DNA of 64,000 bases from Pseudomonadota bacterium (GCA_023431345.1 JAEYWK010000174.1:15541-79540); one strand, 5' to 3'. Counted from the stretch's first letter, positions 50,595 through 59,805 are shown. The notes: generated from the letters alone by a model not told the origin. Program-made: numbers and translations.

Positions 50595-50614
50595 CGATCG
50601 TCGACTTCGCGCAC
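50576..50614. promoter_or_regulatory. 10-bp inverted repeat around the -10 box of nirB
   Basis: GTGCGCGAAG (50576-50585) and CTTCGCGCAC (50605-50614) are perfectly inverted, with a 19-base centre that contains the -10 box. The left arm covers the promoter spacer and the right arm the expected start of transcription, so a dimer bound here would block or reset the promoter. If transcription starts upstream of it, the same bases would form a 10-bp hairpin in the leader. Confidence 0.5.
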
Positions 50615-50684
50615 GGGCGCCAACCGGCACACCGCCGAAGCCGACATGAACCGAGTCCCTGAGCGACTCGCTAGTAGGCTAGCG

Positions 50685-53600
50685 ATGAGTGGTGAACGAC
50701 TACTCGCCGAACGGCGCATATTACTTTTTGGTCCGTCGGATCTCGATAGCGTAGCCCGCCGGCTGCGCGACATGGGCGCCGACGTGCAGCGCTTCGAGCT
50801 GGCGGCTTCCGGCTCCACGCGCTCCCTCGAGTCGTGGATTTCGGAGCTCATGGAAGGCGCGTTCGACGACGTGCTCTTCCTCACCGGGCAGGGAGTGCGC
50901 GTTCTCATCGAGTTCGCTCACCAGCGTGGCCGTGAAGACGACGTCCTGCGCGCGCTGTCGCGAGCTCGCATCGCCGCCGCCGGCGCCAAGACGCGCGCGG
51001 CCCTGGCCGAAATCGGCATCCGCCCCGCCATCGTCGGCGACGAGCCGGGCGGCCCGACCCTGATCGAGGCGCTGTCGGCCGCTACGTTCTCCGGCCGCAC
51101 CCTCGGCGTAGCGGCGCTTTCTTGCGATCCGCGCCTGGTCACGGCGGCGCAGGGTCGCGGCGCGATCGTGCGCGTGCTCGGCGGTGACGACGCTCCCGAC
51201 AGCCGCCCGCGCGCGCTGCTGGCCCGCATCTTGGGTCGCGATTTCGACAGCATCGCCTTCGGCTCGACGCGCGAGATCGACCATCTGTTCGAGTCGGCCG
51301 CGCCGTCGCAGCGCGCCGAGCTCGCCCACGCGCTGCGACGCAGCAACCCCGTCGCGCTGGGGTACGCGGTCGCCCGCGGTTTGAGTGAGCGCGGAGTGCC
51401 GCCCTCGGGGGTGGTGGAGCGCGCGAGCCTCGTTCGCCCGCGCGGAGTCGACTTTCAGAACGTGTTCGCCGCCGGAACGGCGAAATCAGGAGAAGGCATG
51501 TCGGTTTCCAAGAGCGTCAAGGGCCGCCGCAAGAGTTTGGTCGTCATCGGCAACGGCATGGTCAGCTACAAGCTGTGCGAGCTGCTCAGCGAGTACGACA
51601 ACAACGAGACGTTCGATGTCAGCGTCTTCTGTGAAGAGCCTCGCCCTGCCTACGATCGCGTCAAGCTCACCAGCTTCTTCGAGAAAGAGAGCGCCGACGA
51701 GCTGCTGCTGGCCGACGCCAACTGGTACAAAGAGCGCAGAATTCGGCTGTTGCTCGGCGAGCGCGCGGTCCGCGTCGATCGCGGCCGGCGCGCGGTGCTC
51801 TCGTCCAGCGGTGAGTGGATCCGCTTCGACAACGTGGTGCTCGCCACCGGCTCGGCGCCGTTCGTCCCGCCGATCCCGGGCGTGCAGAAGCAAGGCGTGT
51901 TCGTCTACCGCACCATCGAGGATCTGGTCGCCATCCGCGAGTACGCCAAGACGGCCAAGGTCGGCGCGGTGCTGGGTGGCGGCTTGCTCGGCCTCGAAGC
52001 CGCCAAAGCGGTGCACGACCTGGGCTTGCCGACGCACGTCATCGAGTTTGCGCCGCGCCTGATGCCGCGTCAGCTCGACGCGGCCGGCGGGCGCTTGCTG
52101 GCCAAGAGCGTCGAGGCGCTCGGCGTGAAGGTTCACTGCTCACGCGCCGCCACCAACATCCTGGGCGGAGATCGCGCCGAAGGCCTCGTCTTCAAAGACG
52201 GCGAGACGCTCGAGGCGGATCTCATCGTCATCTCGGCCGGCATTCGCCCGCGCGACGAGCTGGCGCGGGAAGCGGGCCTGGCGCTCGGCGAGCGCGGCGG
52301 CATCCTGGTCGACGACCACCTGCGCACGAGCGATCAAGACATCTTCGCCATCGGCGAGTGCGCGCTTCATCAGAACACGCTCTACGGCTTGGTCGCGCCG
52401 GGCTACCAAATGGCCGAGGTGTGCGCGCGCACGCTGACCGGCACCGACGCCAAGTTCTCGCCCACCGATCAGTCGGCGAAGCTGAAGCTGCTCGGGACGG
52501 ACGTGGCGAGCTTCGGCGACCCCTTCGCGGAGAGCAACGGCGAGCGCACCATCTCGTACGAAGACCTGGTGAAGGGCGTGTACAAGAAGCTCGTCATCAG
52601 CGCCGACCGTACCCAGCTGCTCGGCGGCGTGCTCGTAGGCGACGCGAGCGAGTACGCGGCGCTCACCCAGCACTTGCGCAGCGGCGAGCCGCTGCCGGCG
52701 GCTCCCGAGGAGCTCTTGTTCGGCGCCCGCGAAGGCAAGGGTAAGCTCACGCTGTCCGACAGCGCGCAAATCTGCAGCTGTAACAACGTCAGCAAGGGCA
52801 GCGTCTGCGCGGCGGTGCGCTCCGGCATCTGCAACATCTCCGATCTCAAGAAGTCGACCAAGGCCGGCACCGGCTGCGGCGGCTGCCTGGCCCTCGTCAC
52901 CGATGTGATGAACGCGGAGCTCGCCGCCGCCGGTAAAGCGGTCAAGAAGGAGCTGTGCGAGCACTTCGCGTACAGCCGCCAAGAGCTCTATCAGATCGTG
53001 CGGGTGAAGAAGCAGCGCTCCTTCAAGGAGCTGCTCGAGACCCACGGCCAGGGCTACGGCTGCGAGGTGTGTAAGCCGGCGGTCGCGTCGATCCTCGCCA
53101 GCGTGCACAACGACATGATCTTGCAGCACGACACGCTGCAAGACTCGAACGATCGCTACCTCGCGAACCTCCAGCGCACCGGCTTGTACTCGGTGGTGCC
53201 GCGCATCCCCGGCGGCGAAATCACGCCCGAGAAGCTGATCAAGCTGGGCGAGGTCGCCAAGAAATACGACCTGTACACGAAGATCACCGGCGGCCAGCGC
53301 ATCGACTTGTTCGGCGCTCGCGTCGAGCAGCTGCCGGAGATTTGGGACGAGCTGGTGGCGGCGGGCTTCGAGAGCGGTCACGCCTACGGCAAGGCGCTGC
53401 GGACGGTCAAGAGCTGCGTCGGCAGCAGCTGGTGCCGCTTCGGCGTGCAAGACTCGGTGAGCTTCGCGATCCGCGTCGAGGAGCGCTACAAGGGCATCCG
53501 CGCGCCGCACAAGCTGAAGAGCGCGGTCAGCGGCTGCACGCGCGAGTGCGCGGAAGCACAGAGCAAAGACTTCGGGCTGATCGCGACCGAGAAGGGCTGG

Positions 53601-54458
53601 AACCTGTACGTGTGCGGCAACGGCGGCATCAAGCCCCGCCACGCCGACCTGTTCGCCTCCGACCTGACCGAAGAGCAGGCGATCAAGTACGTCGACCGCT
53701 TCCTGATGTTCTACATCCGCACCGCCGATCGGCTCACGCGCACGTCGACGTGGCTCGAGAAGATGGACGGCGGCATCCAGCAGCTGCGCGACGTCATCAT
53801 CGACGACAAGCTCGGCATCTGTGAGGAGCTCGAGCGCGAGATGCAGTACCTGGTCGACACCTACAAGTGTGAGTGGGCGGAGACCATCAAAGATCCGGCT
53901 CGCCGCGCGAAATTCCGCCATTTTGCCAACACCGAAGAGAAAGACGACACGATCGAGCTCGTCGACGAGCGTGGTCAGCGTCGCCCCCGCGACTGGGAAA
54001 AGACCGCGGCTCCGCCCGCGATCCGGGATCGCCGTCACCTGCCGCTGATCACCACGCAGTGGGTGCGGGTCGCGAGCGTCGGTGACGTCCCCGCCGAGGG
54101 CGGCATCGCCATCAAGTACGGTCAGGCTCAGATCGCGCTCTACAACTTCGCCTCGCGCGGGGAGTGGTACGCCTGCCAGAACCAGTGCCCGCACATGTCC
54201 GACATGGTGCTGGCGCGCGGGCTGATCGGCGATCAATCGGGCCAGCCCAAGGTGGCCTGCCCGCAGCACAAGAAGACGTTCTCGCTCAAGACGGGGGAGT
54301 GCTTGAGCGGCGATAGCCTGAAGGTGCGCACCTTCCCCGTGAAGGTCGACGGCGACGCCATCTACCTCGAGCTGCCGAGCGAAGCGGAGATCGAGAAGTT
54401 GATGCCGATCAAGACGCGCTGCGACCTGCACGAAGACGCCGCGTCCGCCGCGGAGTGA
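50685..54458 (+). CDS. nirBD: HemD-like/NirB/NirD fusion: assimilatory nitrite reductase
   Basis: 1257 aa from the ATG at 50685; ATGs at 50574 and 50646 and a TTG at 50565 are further up. Domains: residues 10-240, a uroporphyrinogen-III-synthase (HEM4)-like fold (RRILLFGPSDLDSVARRLRD, VLFLTGQGVRVLIEF); from 272, NirB with a FAD part (VVIGNGMVSYKLCELL, VVLATGSAPFVPPIPG) and NAD part (VLGGGLLGLEAAKAV); BFD-type 2Fe-2S CSCNN (Cys697/699) and CGGC (Cys731/734); a siroheme/4Fe-4S half (Cys911, 917, 951, 955); C-terminal NirD Rieske with CPH (Cys1168, His1170) and CPQH (Cys1192, His1195). It should reduce nitrite to ammonium with NAD(P)H and siroheme. The N-terminal HEM4 part may supply siroheme precursor or sense, as in NnaR-type regulators of Streptomyces. 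A second start with its own AGGAG exists at 51498. Confidence 0.9.
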   Translation: MSGERLLAERRILLFGPSDLDSVARRLRDMGADVQRFELAASGSTRSLESWISELMEGAFDDVLFLTGQGVRVLIEFAHQRGREDDVLRALSRARIAAAGAKTRAALAEIGIRPAIVGDEPGGPTLIEALSAATFSGRTLGVAALSCDPRLVTAAQGRGAIVRVLGGDDAPDSRPRALLARILGRDFDSIAFGSTREIDHLFESAAPSQRAELAHALRRSNPVALGYAVARGLSERGVPPSGVVERASLVRPRGVDFQNVFAAGTAKSGEGMSVSKSVKGRRKSLVVIGNGMVSYKLCELLSEYDNNETFDVSVFCEEPRPAYDRVKLTSFFEKESADELLLADANWYKERRIRLLLGERAVRVDRGRRAVLSSSGEWIRFDNVVLATGSAPFVPPIPGVQKQGVFVYRTIEDLVAIREYAKTAKVGAVLGGGLLGLEAAKAVHDLGLPTHVIEFAPRLMPRQLDAAGGRLLAKSVEALGVKVHCSRAATNILGGDRAEGLVFKDGETLEADLIVISAGIRPRDELAREAGLALGERGGILVDDHLRTSDQDIFAIGECALHQNTLYGLVAPGYQMAEVCARTLTGTDAKFSPTDQSAKLKLLGTDVASFGDPFAESNGERTISYEDLVKGVYKKLVISADRTQLLGGVLVGDASEYAALTQHLRSGEPLPAAPEELLFGAREGKGKLTLSDSAQICSCNNVSKGSVCAAVRSGICNISDLKKSTKAGTGCGGCLALVTDVMNAELAAAGKAVKKELCEHFAYSRQELYQIVRVKKQRSFKELLETHGQGYGCEVCKPAVASILASVHNDMILQHDTLQDSNDRYLANLQRTGLYSVVPRIPGGEITPEKLIKLGEVAKKYDLYTKITGGQRIDLFGARVEQLPEIWDELVAAGFESGHAYGKALRTVKSCVGSSWCRFGVQDSVSFAIRVEERYKGIRAPHKLKSAVSGCTRECAEAQSKDFGLIATEKGWNLYVCGNGGIKPRHADLFASDLTEEQAIKYVDRFLMFYIRTADRLTRTSTWLEKMDGGIQQLRDVIIDDKLGICEELEREMQYLVDTYKCEWAETIKDPARRAKFRHFANTEEKDDTIELVDERGQRRPRDWEKTAAPPAIRDRRHLPLITTQWVRVASVGDVPAEGGIAIKYGQAQIALYNFASRGEWYACQNQCPHMSDMVLARGLIGDQSGQPKVACPQHKKTFSLKTGECLSGDSLKVRTFPVKVDGDAIYLELPSEAEIEKLMPIKTRCDLHEDAASAAE
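51488..51500 (+). promoter_or_regulatory. Internal ribosome binding site and start in the nitrite reductase frame
   Basis: AGGAG at 51488-51492, five bases, then ATG at 51498, in frame with the long gene and exactly at the border between the HEM4-like part and the NirB part (MSVSKSVKGRRKSL). The spacing is ideal. Either the frame was two genes that were joined by loss of a stop, or the cell makes both the long protein and a separate NirBD. Confidence 0.6.
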
Positions 54459-54555
54459 TTCGAAGAAGCGCGCGGCTCGAGAGGAGTCGCGCCGCGCGCT
54501 CTGAGTGAAGCGACACGACCGTGTCGGGTTTCGACAGAAGTTTGCGGGGCCGCCT

Positions 54556-55842
54556 ATGAAAGCAACAAAGATCAGTCTGTTCAGCTTCAGCACGCCGCCG
54601 ATGCGCGCCTTCCACATGACGTGGATGGCATTTTTCCTGTGCTTTTTCGGCTGGTTTGGGCTGGCGCCGCTGATGCCGCTCGTGCGCGCGGACCTGCAGC
54701 TCACGCCGGCGCAGGTGGCCAACAGCGTGATCGCCTCCGTCGCGGGCACCATCTTCGCGCGGCTCGCCGTCGGCTACCTGTGTGACAAGTACGGTCCCCG
54801 CCGCTGCTACGCCGCGCTGCTGGCGCTCGGCGCCCTGCCCGTCATGGGCATCGGCCTCGCGCACGACTACACGAGCTTCATCGTTTGCCGCGTGCTGATC
54901 GGCCTCGTCGGCGCGTCGTTCGTGATCACGCAGTACCACACCTCGGCGATGTTCGCCCCGAGCGTGGTCGGAACCGCCAACGCGACCACCGCCGGCTGGG
55001 GCAACCTGGGCGGCGGCGTCACGCAAATGGTGATGCCAGTCGTCGTCTTGGGCTTGGTCGGCCTCGGTGTCGCGCAGGGTGAAGCCTGGCGCTACGCCAT
55101 GATCGTTCCCGGCGGGCTGATGCTGATCATGTCCGTGCTCTACTTGCGCTACACGCAAGATTCGCCCGAGAGCAAGGACGCCAAGGCCAACACGGGTAAG
55201 GCGAAGGGGTCGCTGCTGGAGGCGGCGCGCGACCCGCGGGTGTGGGCACTGTTCGTGGGCTACGGTGCGTGCTTCGGGGTCGAGCTGACGATTCACAACA
55301 TCGCCGCCAGCTACTTCCACGATCGCTTTCAATTGGGCTTGAAAGAGGCGGGAATGCTCGCCGGTACCTTCGGCGTGCTGGCCATCTTCGCGCGCTCGCT
55401 CGGCGGCTACCTCGGTGACCGAGCGGGGCGCCGCTTCGGCCTCGACGGTCGCGGTCGCTTCCTCACCGCGATGCTGCTGGCGGAGGGCGTGGGTCTGATC
55501 GCGTTCTCGCGTATGGACGCGCTCGTGCCGGCGGCCATCTGCCTCGTGCTGTTCGGTCTGTTCGTGCACGTCGCGGCCGGCGCAACCTATTCGGTCGTGC
55601 CGTTCATCAAGCCGAACGGCGTGGGCGCCGTGGCGGGCATCGTCGGCGCGGGTGGCAACGTCGGCGCCGTGCTGGCGGGCCTGCTGTTCCGTGGCAACGC
55701 GCAGAGCACGCAAACGGGTCTGCTCTGGCTCGGCGGCGCGGTCATGTTTTCGTCGGCGCTCGCGGCGCTCGTGCGCTTCGGTCGCGATGAGCAGGCCGAG
55801 GTCGCGCCGGCCGGCGTCACCGAGGCGATCGCGGCCGAATGA
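54556..55842 (+). CDS. narK: Nitrate/nitrite transporter of the NarK/NasA MFS family
   Basis: 428 aa from the ATG at 54556; an ATG at 54505 would add 17 basic residues. Twelve membrane segments; the NarK signatures are TTAGWGNLGGGVTQMVMPVV (helix 5) and IVGAGGNVGAVLAGLLF (helix 11), with conserved Arg residues near RLAVGYLCDKYGPRR and SFVITQYHTSAMF. It should import nitrate (or exchange nitrate and nitrite) across the inner membrane. The gene follows the nitrite reductase by 97 bases and its stop overlaps the next start (ATGA). Confidence 0.92.
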   Translation: MKATKISLFSFSTPPMRAFHMTWMAFFLCFFGWFGLAPLMPLVRADLQLTPAQVANSVIASVAGTIFARLAVGYLCDKYGPRRCYAALLALGALPVMGIGLAHDYTSFIVCRVLIGLVGASFVITQYHTSAMFAPSVVGTANATTAGWGNLGGGVTQMVMPVVVLGLVGLGVAQGEAWRYAMIVPGGLMLIMSVLYLRYTQDSPESKDAKANTGKAKGSLLEAARDPRVWALFVGYGACFGVELTIHNIAASYFHDRFQLGLKEAGMLAGTFGVLAIFARSLGGYLGDRAGRRFGLDGRGRFLTAMLLAEGVGLIAFSRMDALVPAAICLVLFGLFVHVAAGATYSVVPFIKPNGVGAVAGIVGAGGNVGAVLAGLLFRGNAQSTQTGLLWLGGAVMFSSALAALVRFGRDEQAEVAPAGVTEAIAAE

Positions 55843-57569
55843 CCATCCAAGCCGCCGCCTTGCTCGACACTCGCGAGCGCGAAGCGCCGCGCGTTCGTCT
55901 GCCCCTCGTCAACCAGCTCCTCGAGCTCCAGCAGGATCTGACGGCCGTCGAACGCTTCTCGCGCCGGCACGAGGCGGATGAGCTTCCGCCCGGGCAGCGG
56001 CTGTACGACGACCTCATCCCGCTCGCCAAGCCCGCGAACGGCCAACAGTACGCGTTTCAAGTCGATTTGGACGCCTGCACCGGGTGCAAGGCCTGCGTCA
56101 CCGCCTGCCACCGCCTGAACGGCCTCGACGACGACGAGGCGGAGACCTGGCGCAGCGTCGGCCTCTTGCATGGCGGCACCTCGAGCGAGCCGGTGCAGCA
56201 AACGGTGACGACCGCTTGCCACCATTGCGTCGACCCAGCCTGCATGAAGGGCTGTCCGGTCAAAGCCTACGAGAAGGACCCTGTCACCGGCATCGTTCGC
56301 CACCTCGATGACCAGTGCATCGGTTGCCAGTACTGCACGCTCACGTGCCCCTACGAGGTGCCGCAGTTCAGCAAGCGGCGCGGCATCGTGCGCAAGTGCG
56401 ACATGTGCAGCGATCGCTTGGCGGAGGGAGAAGCGCCGGCCTGCGTGCAGGCCTGCCCCAATGAAGCCATCTCCATCCGCATCGTCGAGACGCAGCAGCT
56501 GCTGGAGCAGGCCCAGAGCGAAGGCCTGCTGCCGGGGACTCCATCGAGCGGCATCACGGTGCCGTCGACGCAGTACAGGACGCGCAAGGTGATGCCGAAG
56601 AACCTGCTGCCCGGTGACTTCTACGCCGTGCGCGCGGGGCATCAGCACTTGCCGCTCGTGATCATGCTCGTGCTCACGCAGCTGTCGGCGGGCGCCTTCT
56701 GGGTCGATTTCGGGCTGCACGAAACCGGCTGGAGCGGCGCGCTGGGCGCGGTGCGCACCTATCACTCGCTGGTGGCCTTGGGGCTCGGCCTACTCGCGAT
56801 CGGGGCCAGCACCTTGCACCTAGGCCGCCCGCACCTGGCCTTCCGTGCCCTGATCGGCCTGCGCACGTCGTGGCTGAGCCGTGAGGCGCTCGGCTTCGCC
56901 CTGTTCGCCAAGCTGGCGGTCGCGTACGCGGCCCTGCAGTTCCACGCCCCCATCCTGCGACTGCTCGGCTTGCCCGCGCTCTCGGCGCTCACCTTCGAAA
57001 GCGCGGCCACGGCGCTGGGCGCCTCCGTCTCGATCGTCGGGGGGCTAGCGGTGGCGTGCTCGGTCATGCTGTACAAGGTCACGCAGCGCGAGTGGTGGGG
57101 TGGCGGGCGCACCACGTTCAAATTCTTCCTCACCGCGGCCGTGCTGGGCACCGCGACGACCTCGCTCACGTACGGCGCCGCCGCGCTGTGGCTCGGTAGC
57201 AGCGCCGCCGTGCAAGGCACGATCCGCGTGCTGTGCCTGCTGCTCATGGCGCTGACGGGCTTCAAGCTCGTGGGCGAGGCGACGGTGCTGCTCCACGCCT
57301 ACGATCGCAAGTGGGGCGAGCTCAAGCGGACCGCGTTGCTTCTCGTCGGTCAGCTCTTGAAGCAGTCGCTGGCGCGCTTCGGCGCGGGGGCGGTCGGCGG
57401 CATTTTGCTGCCGCTCTTGCTCACCGCCTCGATGTCCCAGCTCAGCCCGGGTGGCCAGTTGGGCTTCCTCGCTGCGAGCACGCTCCTGCTGCTGGGCGGT
57501 GAGCTGCTCGAGCGAATGCTGTTCTTCAAAGCGCTCTCGGCGCCGAAGATGCCGGGCGCCGTGGCCTGA
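55839..57569 (+). CDS. Fused DmsB-DmsC-like electron-transfer protein for nitrate reductase
   Basis: 576 aa, ATG overlapping the narK stop. Residues 60-260 are a four-cluster ferredoxin of the DmsB/NrfC type: CTGCKACVTACH, CHHCVDPACMKGCP, CIGCQYCTLTCPYEVP and RKCDMCSDRLAEGEAP plus CVQACPNEA. Residues 270-576 are eight membrane segments of DmsC type (LPLVIMLVLTQLSAGAFWV; LVALGLGLLAIGASTLHLGR, with the typical 'LHLGRP' block). DmsC-type subunits oxidise quinol and the ferredoxin part passes the electrons on. No Tat signal is present, so the Fe-S part must face the cytoplasm, where NasA is. Its start overlaps narK, and the nasA start is 7 bases after its stop. Confidence 0.88.
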   Translation: MTIQAAALLDTREREAPRVRLPLVNQLLELQQDLTAVERFSRRHEADELPPGQRLYDDLIPLAKPANGQQYAFQVDLDACTGCKACVTACHRLNGLDDDEAETWRSVGLLHGGTSSEPVQQTVTTACHHCVDPACMKGCPVKAYEKDPVTGIVRHLDDQCIGCQYCTLTCPYEVPQFSKRRGIVRKCDMCSDRLAEGEAPACVQACPNEAISIRIVETQQLLEQAQSEGLLPGTPSSGITVPSTQYRTRKVMPKNLLPGDFYAVRAGHQHLPLVIMLVLTQLSAGAFWVDFGLHETGWSGALGAVRTYHSLVALGLGLLAIGASTLHLGRPHLAFRALIGLRTSWLSREALGFALFAKLAVAYAALQFHAPILRLLGLPALSALTFESAATALGASVSIVGGLAVACSVMLYKVTQREWWGGGRTTFKFFLTAAVLGTATTSLTYGAAALWLGSSAAVQGTIRVLCLLLMALTGFKLVGEATVLLHAYDRKWGELKRTALLLVGQLLKQSLARFGAGAVGGILLPLLLTASMSQLSPGGQLGFLAASTLLLLGGELLERMLFFKALSAPKMPGAVA

Positions 57570-57576
57570 AAGCACC

Positions 57577-59805
57577 ATGAACACCAAGCTCAAAGCGCCC
57601 GCTCTCGTCAGCGAGCTCCTCTATCAGCGTACGGGCAAGCTGACCCAAGAGCTGGTCCGTAACCCCGGAGGCTTCGGCCTCGGCCAAGTGCCGGCGCGCC
57701 TCAAGCCCGACGCGACCACGACCGCGGTGTGCGGCTTCTGCTCGACCGGCTGCGGCCTCGAGGTGCACCTGAAAGACGGCCAGGCCGTCAACCTCTCGCC
57801 CGCCCGCGACTACTCGGTGAACAAAGGCGCGGCGTGCCCCAAGGGCTGGGAGGCGCTGACCCCGCTCTACGCCAAAGATCGAGCCACGACGCCGCTGCTG
57901 CGTAACGCGCGGGGCGCGCTCGAGCCGGTGCGCTGGCAGACCGCGCTCGAGACCTTTTGCTCGCGCTTCAAGGCCATCCAGCAGCGCCACGGGGCGGCGT
58001 CGGTTGCTTTCATCAGCACCGGTCAGATCCCGACGGAGGAGATGGCGCTGCTCGGCTCGCTCGCCAAGTTCGGCATGGGCATGCTCCACGGCGACGGCAA
58101 CACTCGGCAGTGCATGGCGACCGCTGTCGTCGCCTACAAGCAAGCATTCGGCTTCGACGCGCCGCCCTTCACGTACCGCGATTTCGAAGAATCGGACGTG
58201 CTCGTGTTCGTGGGGGCCAACCCGTGCATCGCGCACCCCATCATGTGGGAGCGCGTCTGCAAGAACCCGCACCAGCCGCAGATCGTCGTCGTCGATCCGC
58301 GGAAGACCGAGACGGCGATGGCCGCGACGCAGCACCTGCCGCTGCGGCCCAAGTCGGACTTGCGCCTCTTTTACGGCATCGCCAAGCTCTTGATCGAGCG
58401 CGGTTACGTCGATCGCGAGTTTGTCGCCCAGCACGTCAGCGGCTTCGAAGAGTTTGCGGCGCACGTGAGCGAGTTCAAGCTCGCCGACGTGGCGATGGAC
58501 ACCGGGCTCTCGAGCGAAAGCATCGAGAAGCTGGCGGAGACGATCGGGCGCGGCAAACGCGTGTCGTTCTGGTGGACGATGGGCGTCAACCAGAGCCACG
58601 AGGGCGTGCGGCTGGCGCAGGCGCTGATCAACCTCGCCTTGATCACGGGCAACATCGGCCGCCCTGGCACGGGGGCGAACTCGATCACCGGGCAGTGCAA
58701 CGCGATGGGCTCCCGCCTGTTCAGCAACACCACCGCCCTGCTGGGTGGGCACGACTTCGCGAGCGCGGAGCACCGCAGCAAGGTCGCGGCCGCCATCGGC
58801 GTCGATGAAGAGCGAATCCCGCGGCAGGGCAGCCTGGCCTACGACCAAATCCTCGAAGGCGTGCTGCGCGGCAAGATCAAGGGGCTCTGGATCGTCGCGA
58901 CCAACACGGCGCACTCGTGGATCAACCAGAGTGACGTGCAAGAGATCTTCCAGCGACTCGATTTCCTGGTCGTGCAAGACATGTATCACTCGACCGAGAC
59001 CGCGCGCCTGGCGGACCTGGTGCTGCCGGCCGCAGGCTGGGGCGAGAAAGAGGGCACCTTCATCAACTCCGAGCGGCGCATCGGACTGCTCAAGAAGGTG
59101 TCGCGAGCGCCCGGTGAGGCGCTGGCCGACTTCCACATCTTCAAGCTCATCGCCGACGCATGGGGGGTGGGCGACATGTTCCGACAGTTCGAGAGCCCGG
59201 AGGCGACGTTTCAGCTGCTCAAGCGCGTCTCGAAGGGGCAGCCTTGCGACATCAGCGGCATTCGCGACTACGCGATGCTCGACGATCGGCGCGGCATCCA
59301 GTGGCCGCTGCCCGAAGGGCAAGACGTCGAGGCCCAGGCCGAGCGGCGCCTGTTCGAAGACGGGAAGTTCTTCCACACCGACGGTAAGGCAAAGCTGCTG
59401 TTCGAAGCGCCGCGCGCCGTGCCCGAGCCGACCGACGAGCGCTACCCGCTGACGCTGCTGTCGGGGCGCGGTACCTCGAGTCAGTGGCACACCCAGACGC
59501 GCACCGGCAAGTCTTCCGTGCTGCGCAAGCTCTACCCCGAAGAGGTCTACGTCGAGGTCAACCCCGAAGACGCTCGCCGCTACGAGCTGTCGCCGAGCGA
59601 CTACGCGATCGTCGAGTCACGCCGGGGCAAGCTGCGCGCTCGCGTGCACGTGACGCACGTGGTCCAACCGGGTCAGATCTTCATCCCCATGCACTACCCC
59701 GAGGCCAATCAGCTCACGTTTCCGGCCTTCGACCCGTACTCGCGTCAGCCTTCGTACAAGCACTGCGCCGTTCAGATCCGCAAGAGCGACCGCTTCGCCG
59801 AGTAG
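57577..59805 (+). CDS. nasA: Assimilatory nitrate reductase catalytic subunit
   Basis: 742 aa from the ATG at 57577. The N-terminal 4Fe-4S site is VCGFCSTGCGLEVHL followed at the usual distance by GAACPKGWEAL. The molybdenum ligand Cys is in GNTRQCMATAV. Further Mo-bis-MGD blocks are VFVGANPCIAHPIMWERV, GRPGTGANSITGQCNAMGSR and QDMYHSTETARLADLVLPAA; the C-terminal MGD-binding part has TLLSGRGTSSQWHTQTRTGK and PMHYPEANQLTFPAFDPYSR. There is no twin-arginine signal, so it is cytoplasmic and assimilatory. It lacks the C-terminal BFD domain that some NasA have, and electrons likely come from the DmsBC-like protein. Confidence 0.93.
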   Translation: MNTKLKAPALVSELLYQRTGKLTQELVRNPGGFGLGQVPARLKPDATTTAVCGFCSTGCGLEVHLKDGQAVNLSPARDYSVNKGAACPKGWEALTPLYAKDRATTPLLRNARGALEPVRWQTALETFCSRFKAIQQRHGAASVAFISTGQIPTEEMALLGSLAKFGMGMLHGDGNTRQCMATAVVAYKQAFGFDAPPFTYRDFEESDVLVFVGANPCIAHPIMWERVCKNPHQPQIVVVDPRKTETAMAATQHLPLRPKSDLRLFYGIAKLLIERGYVDREFVAQHVSGFEEFAAHVSEFKLADVAMDTGLSSESIEKLAETIGRGKRVSFWWTMGVNQSHEGVRLAQALINLALITGNIGRPGTGANSITGQCNAMGSRLFSNTTALLGGHDFASAEHRSKVAAAIGVDEERIPRQGSLAYDQILEGVLRGKIKGLWIVATNTAHSWINQSDVQEIFQRLDFLVVQDMYHSTETARLADLVLPAAGWGEKEGTFINSERRIGLLKKVSRAPGEALADFHIFKLIADAWGVGDMFRQFESPEATFQLLKRVSKGQPCDISGIRDYAMLDDRRGIQWPLPEGQDVEAQAERRLFEDGKFFHTDGKAKLLFEAPRAVPEPTDERYPLTLLSGRGTSSQWHTQTRTGKSSVLRKLYPEEVYVEVNPEDARRYELSPSDYAIVESRRGKLRARVHVTHVVQPGQIFIPMHYPEANQLTFPAFDPYSRQPSYKHCAVQIRKSDRFAE

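Noticed and set aside
52140..54752. 870-codon minus-strand frame opposite the nitrite reductase gene
   Set aside because: The plus strand has clear NirB/NirD motifs; the minus-strand product has none. A 654-codon frame opposite nasA (57526-59490) and a 504-codon frame opposite the GT2 fusion (38268-39782) are rejected for the same reason.
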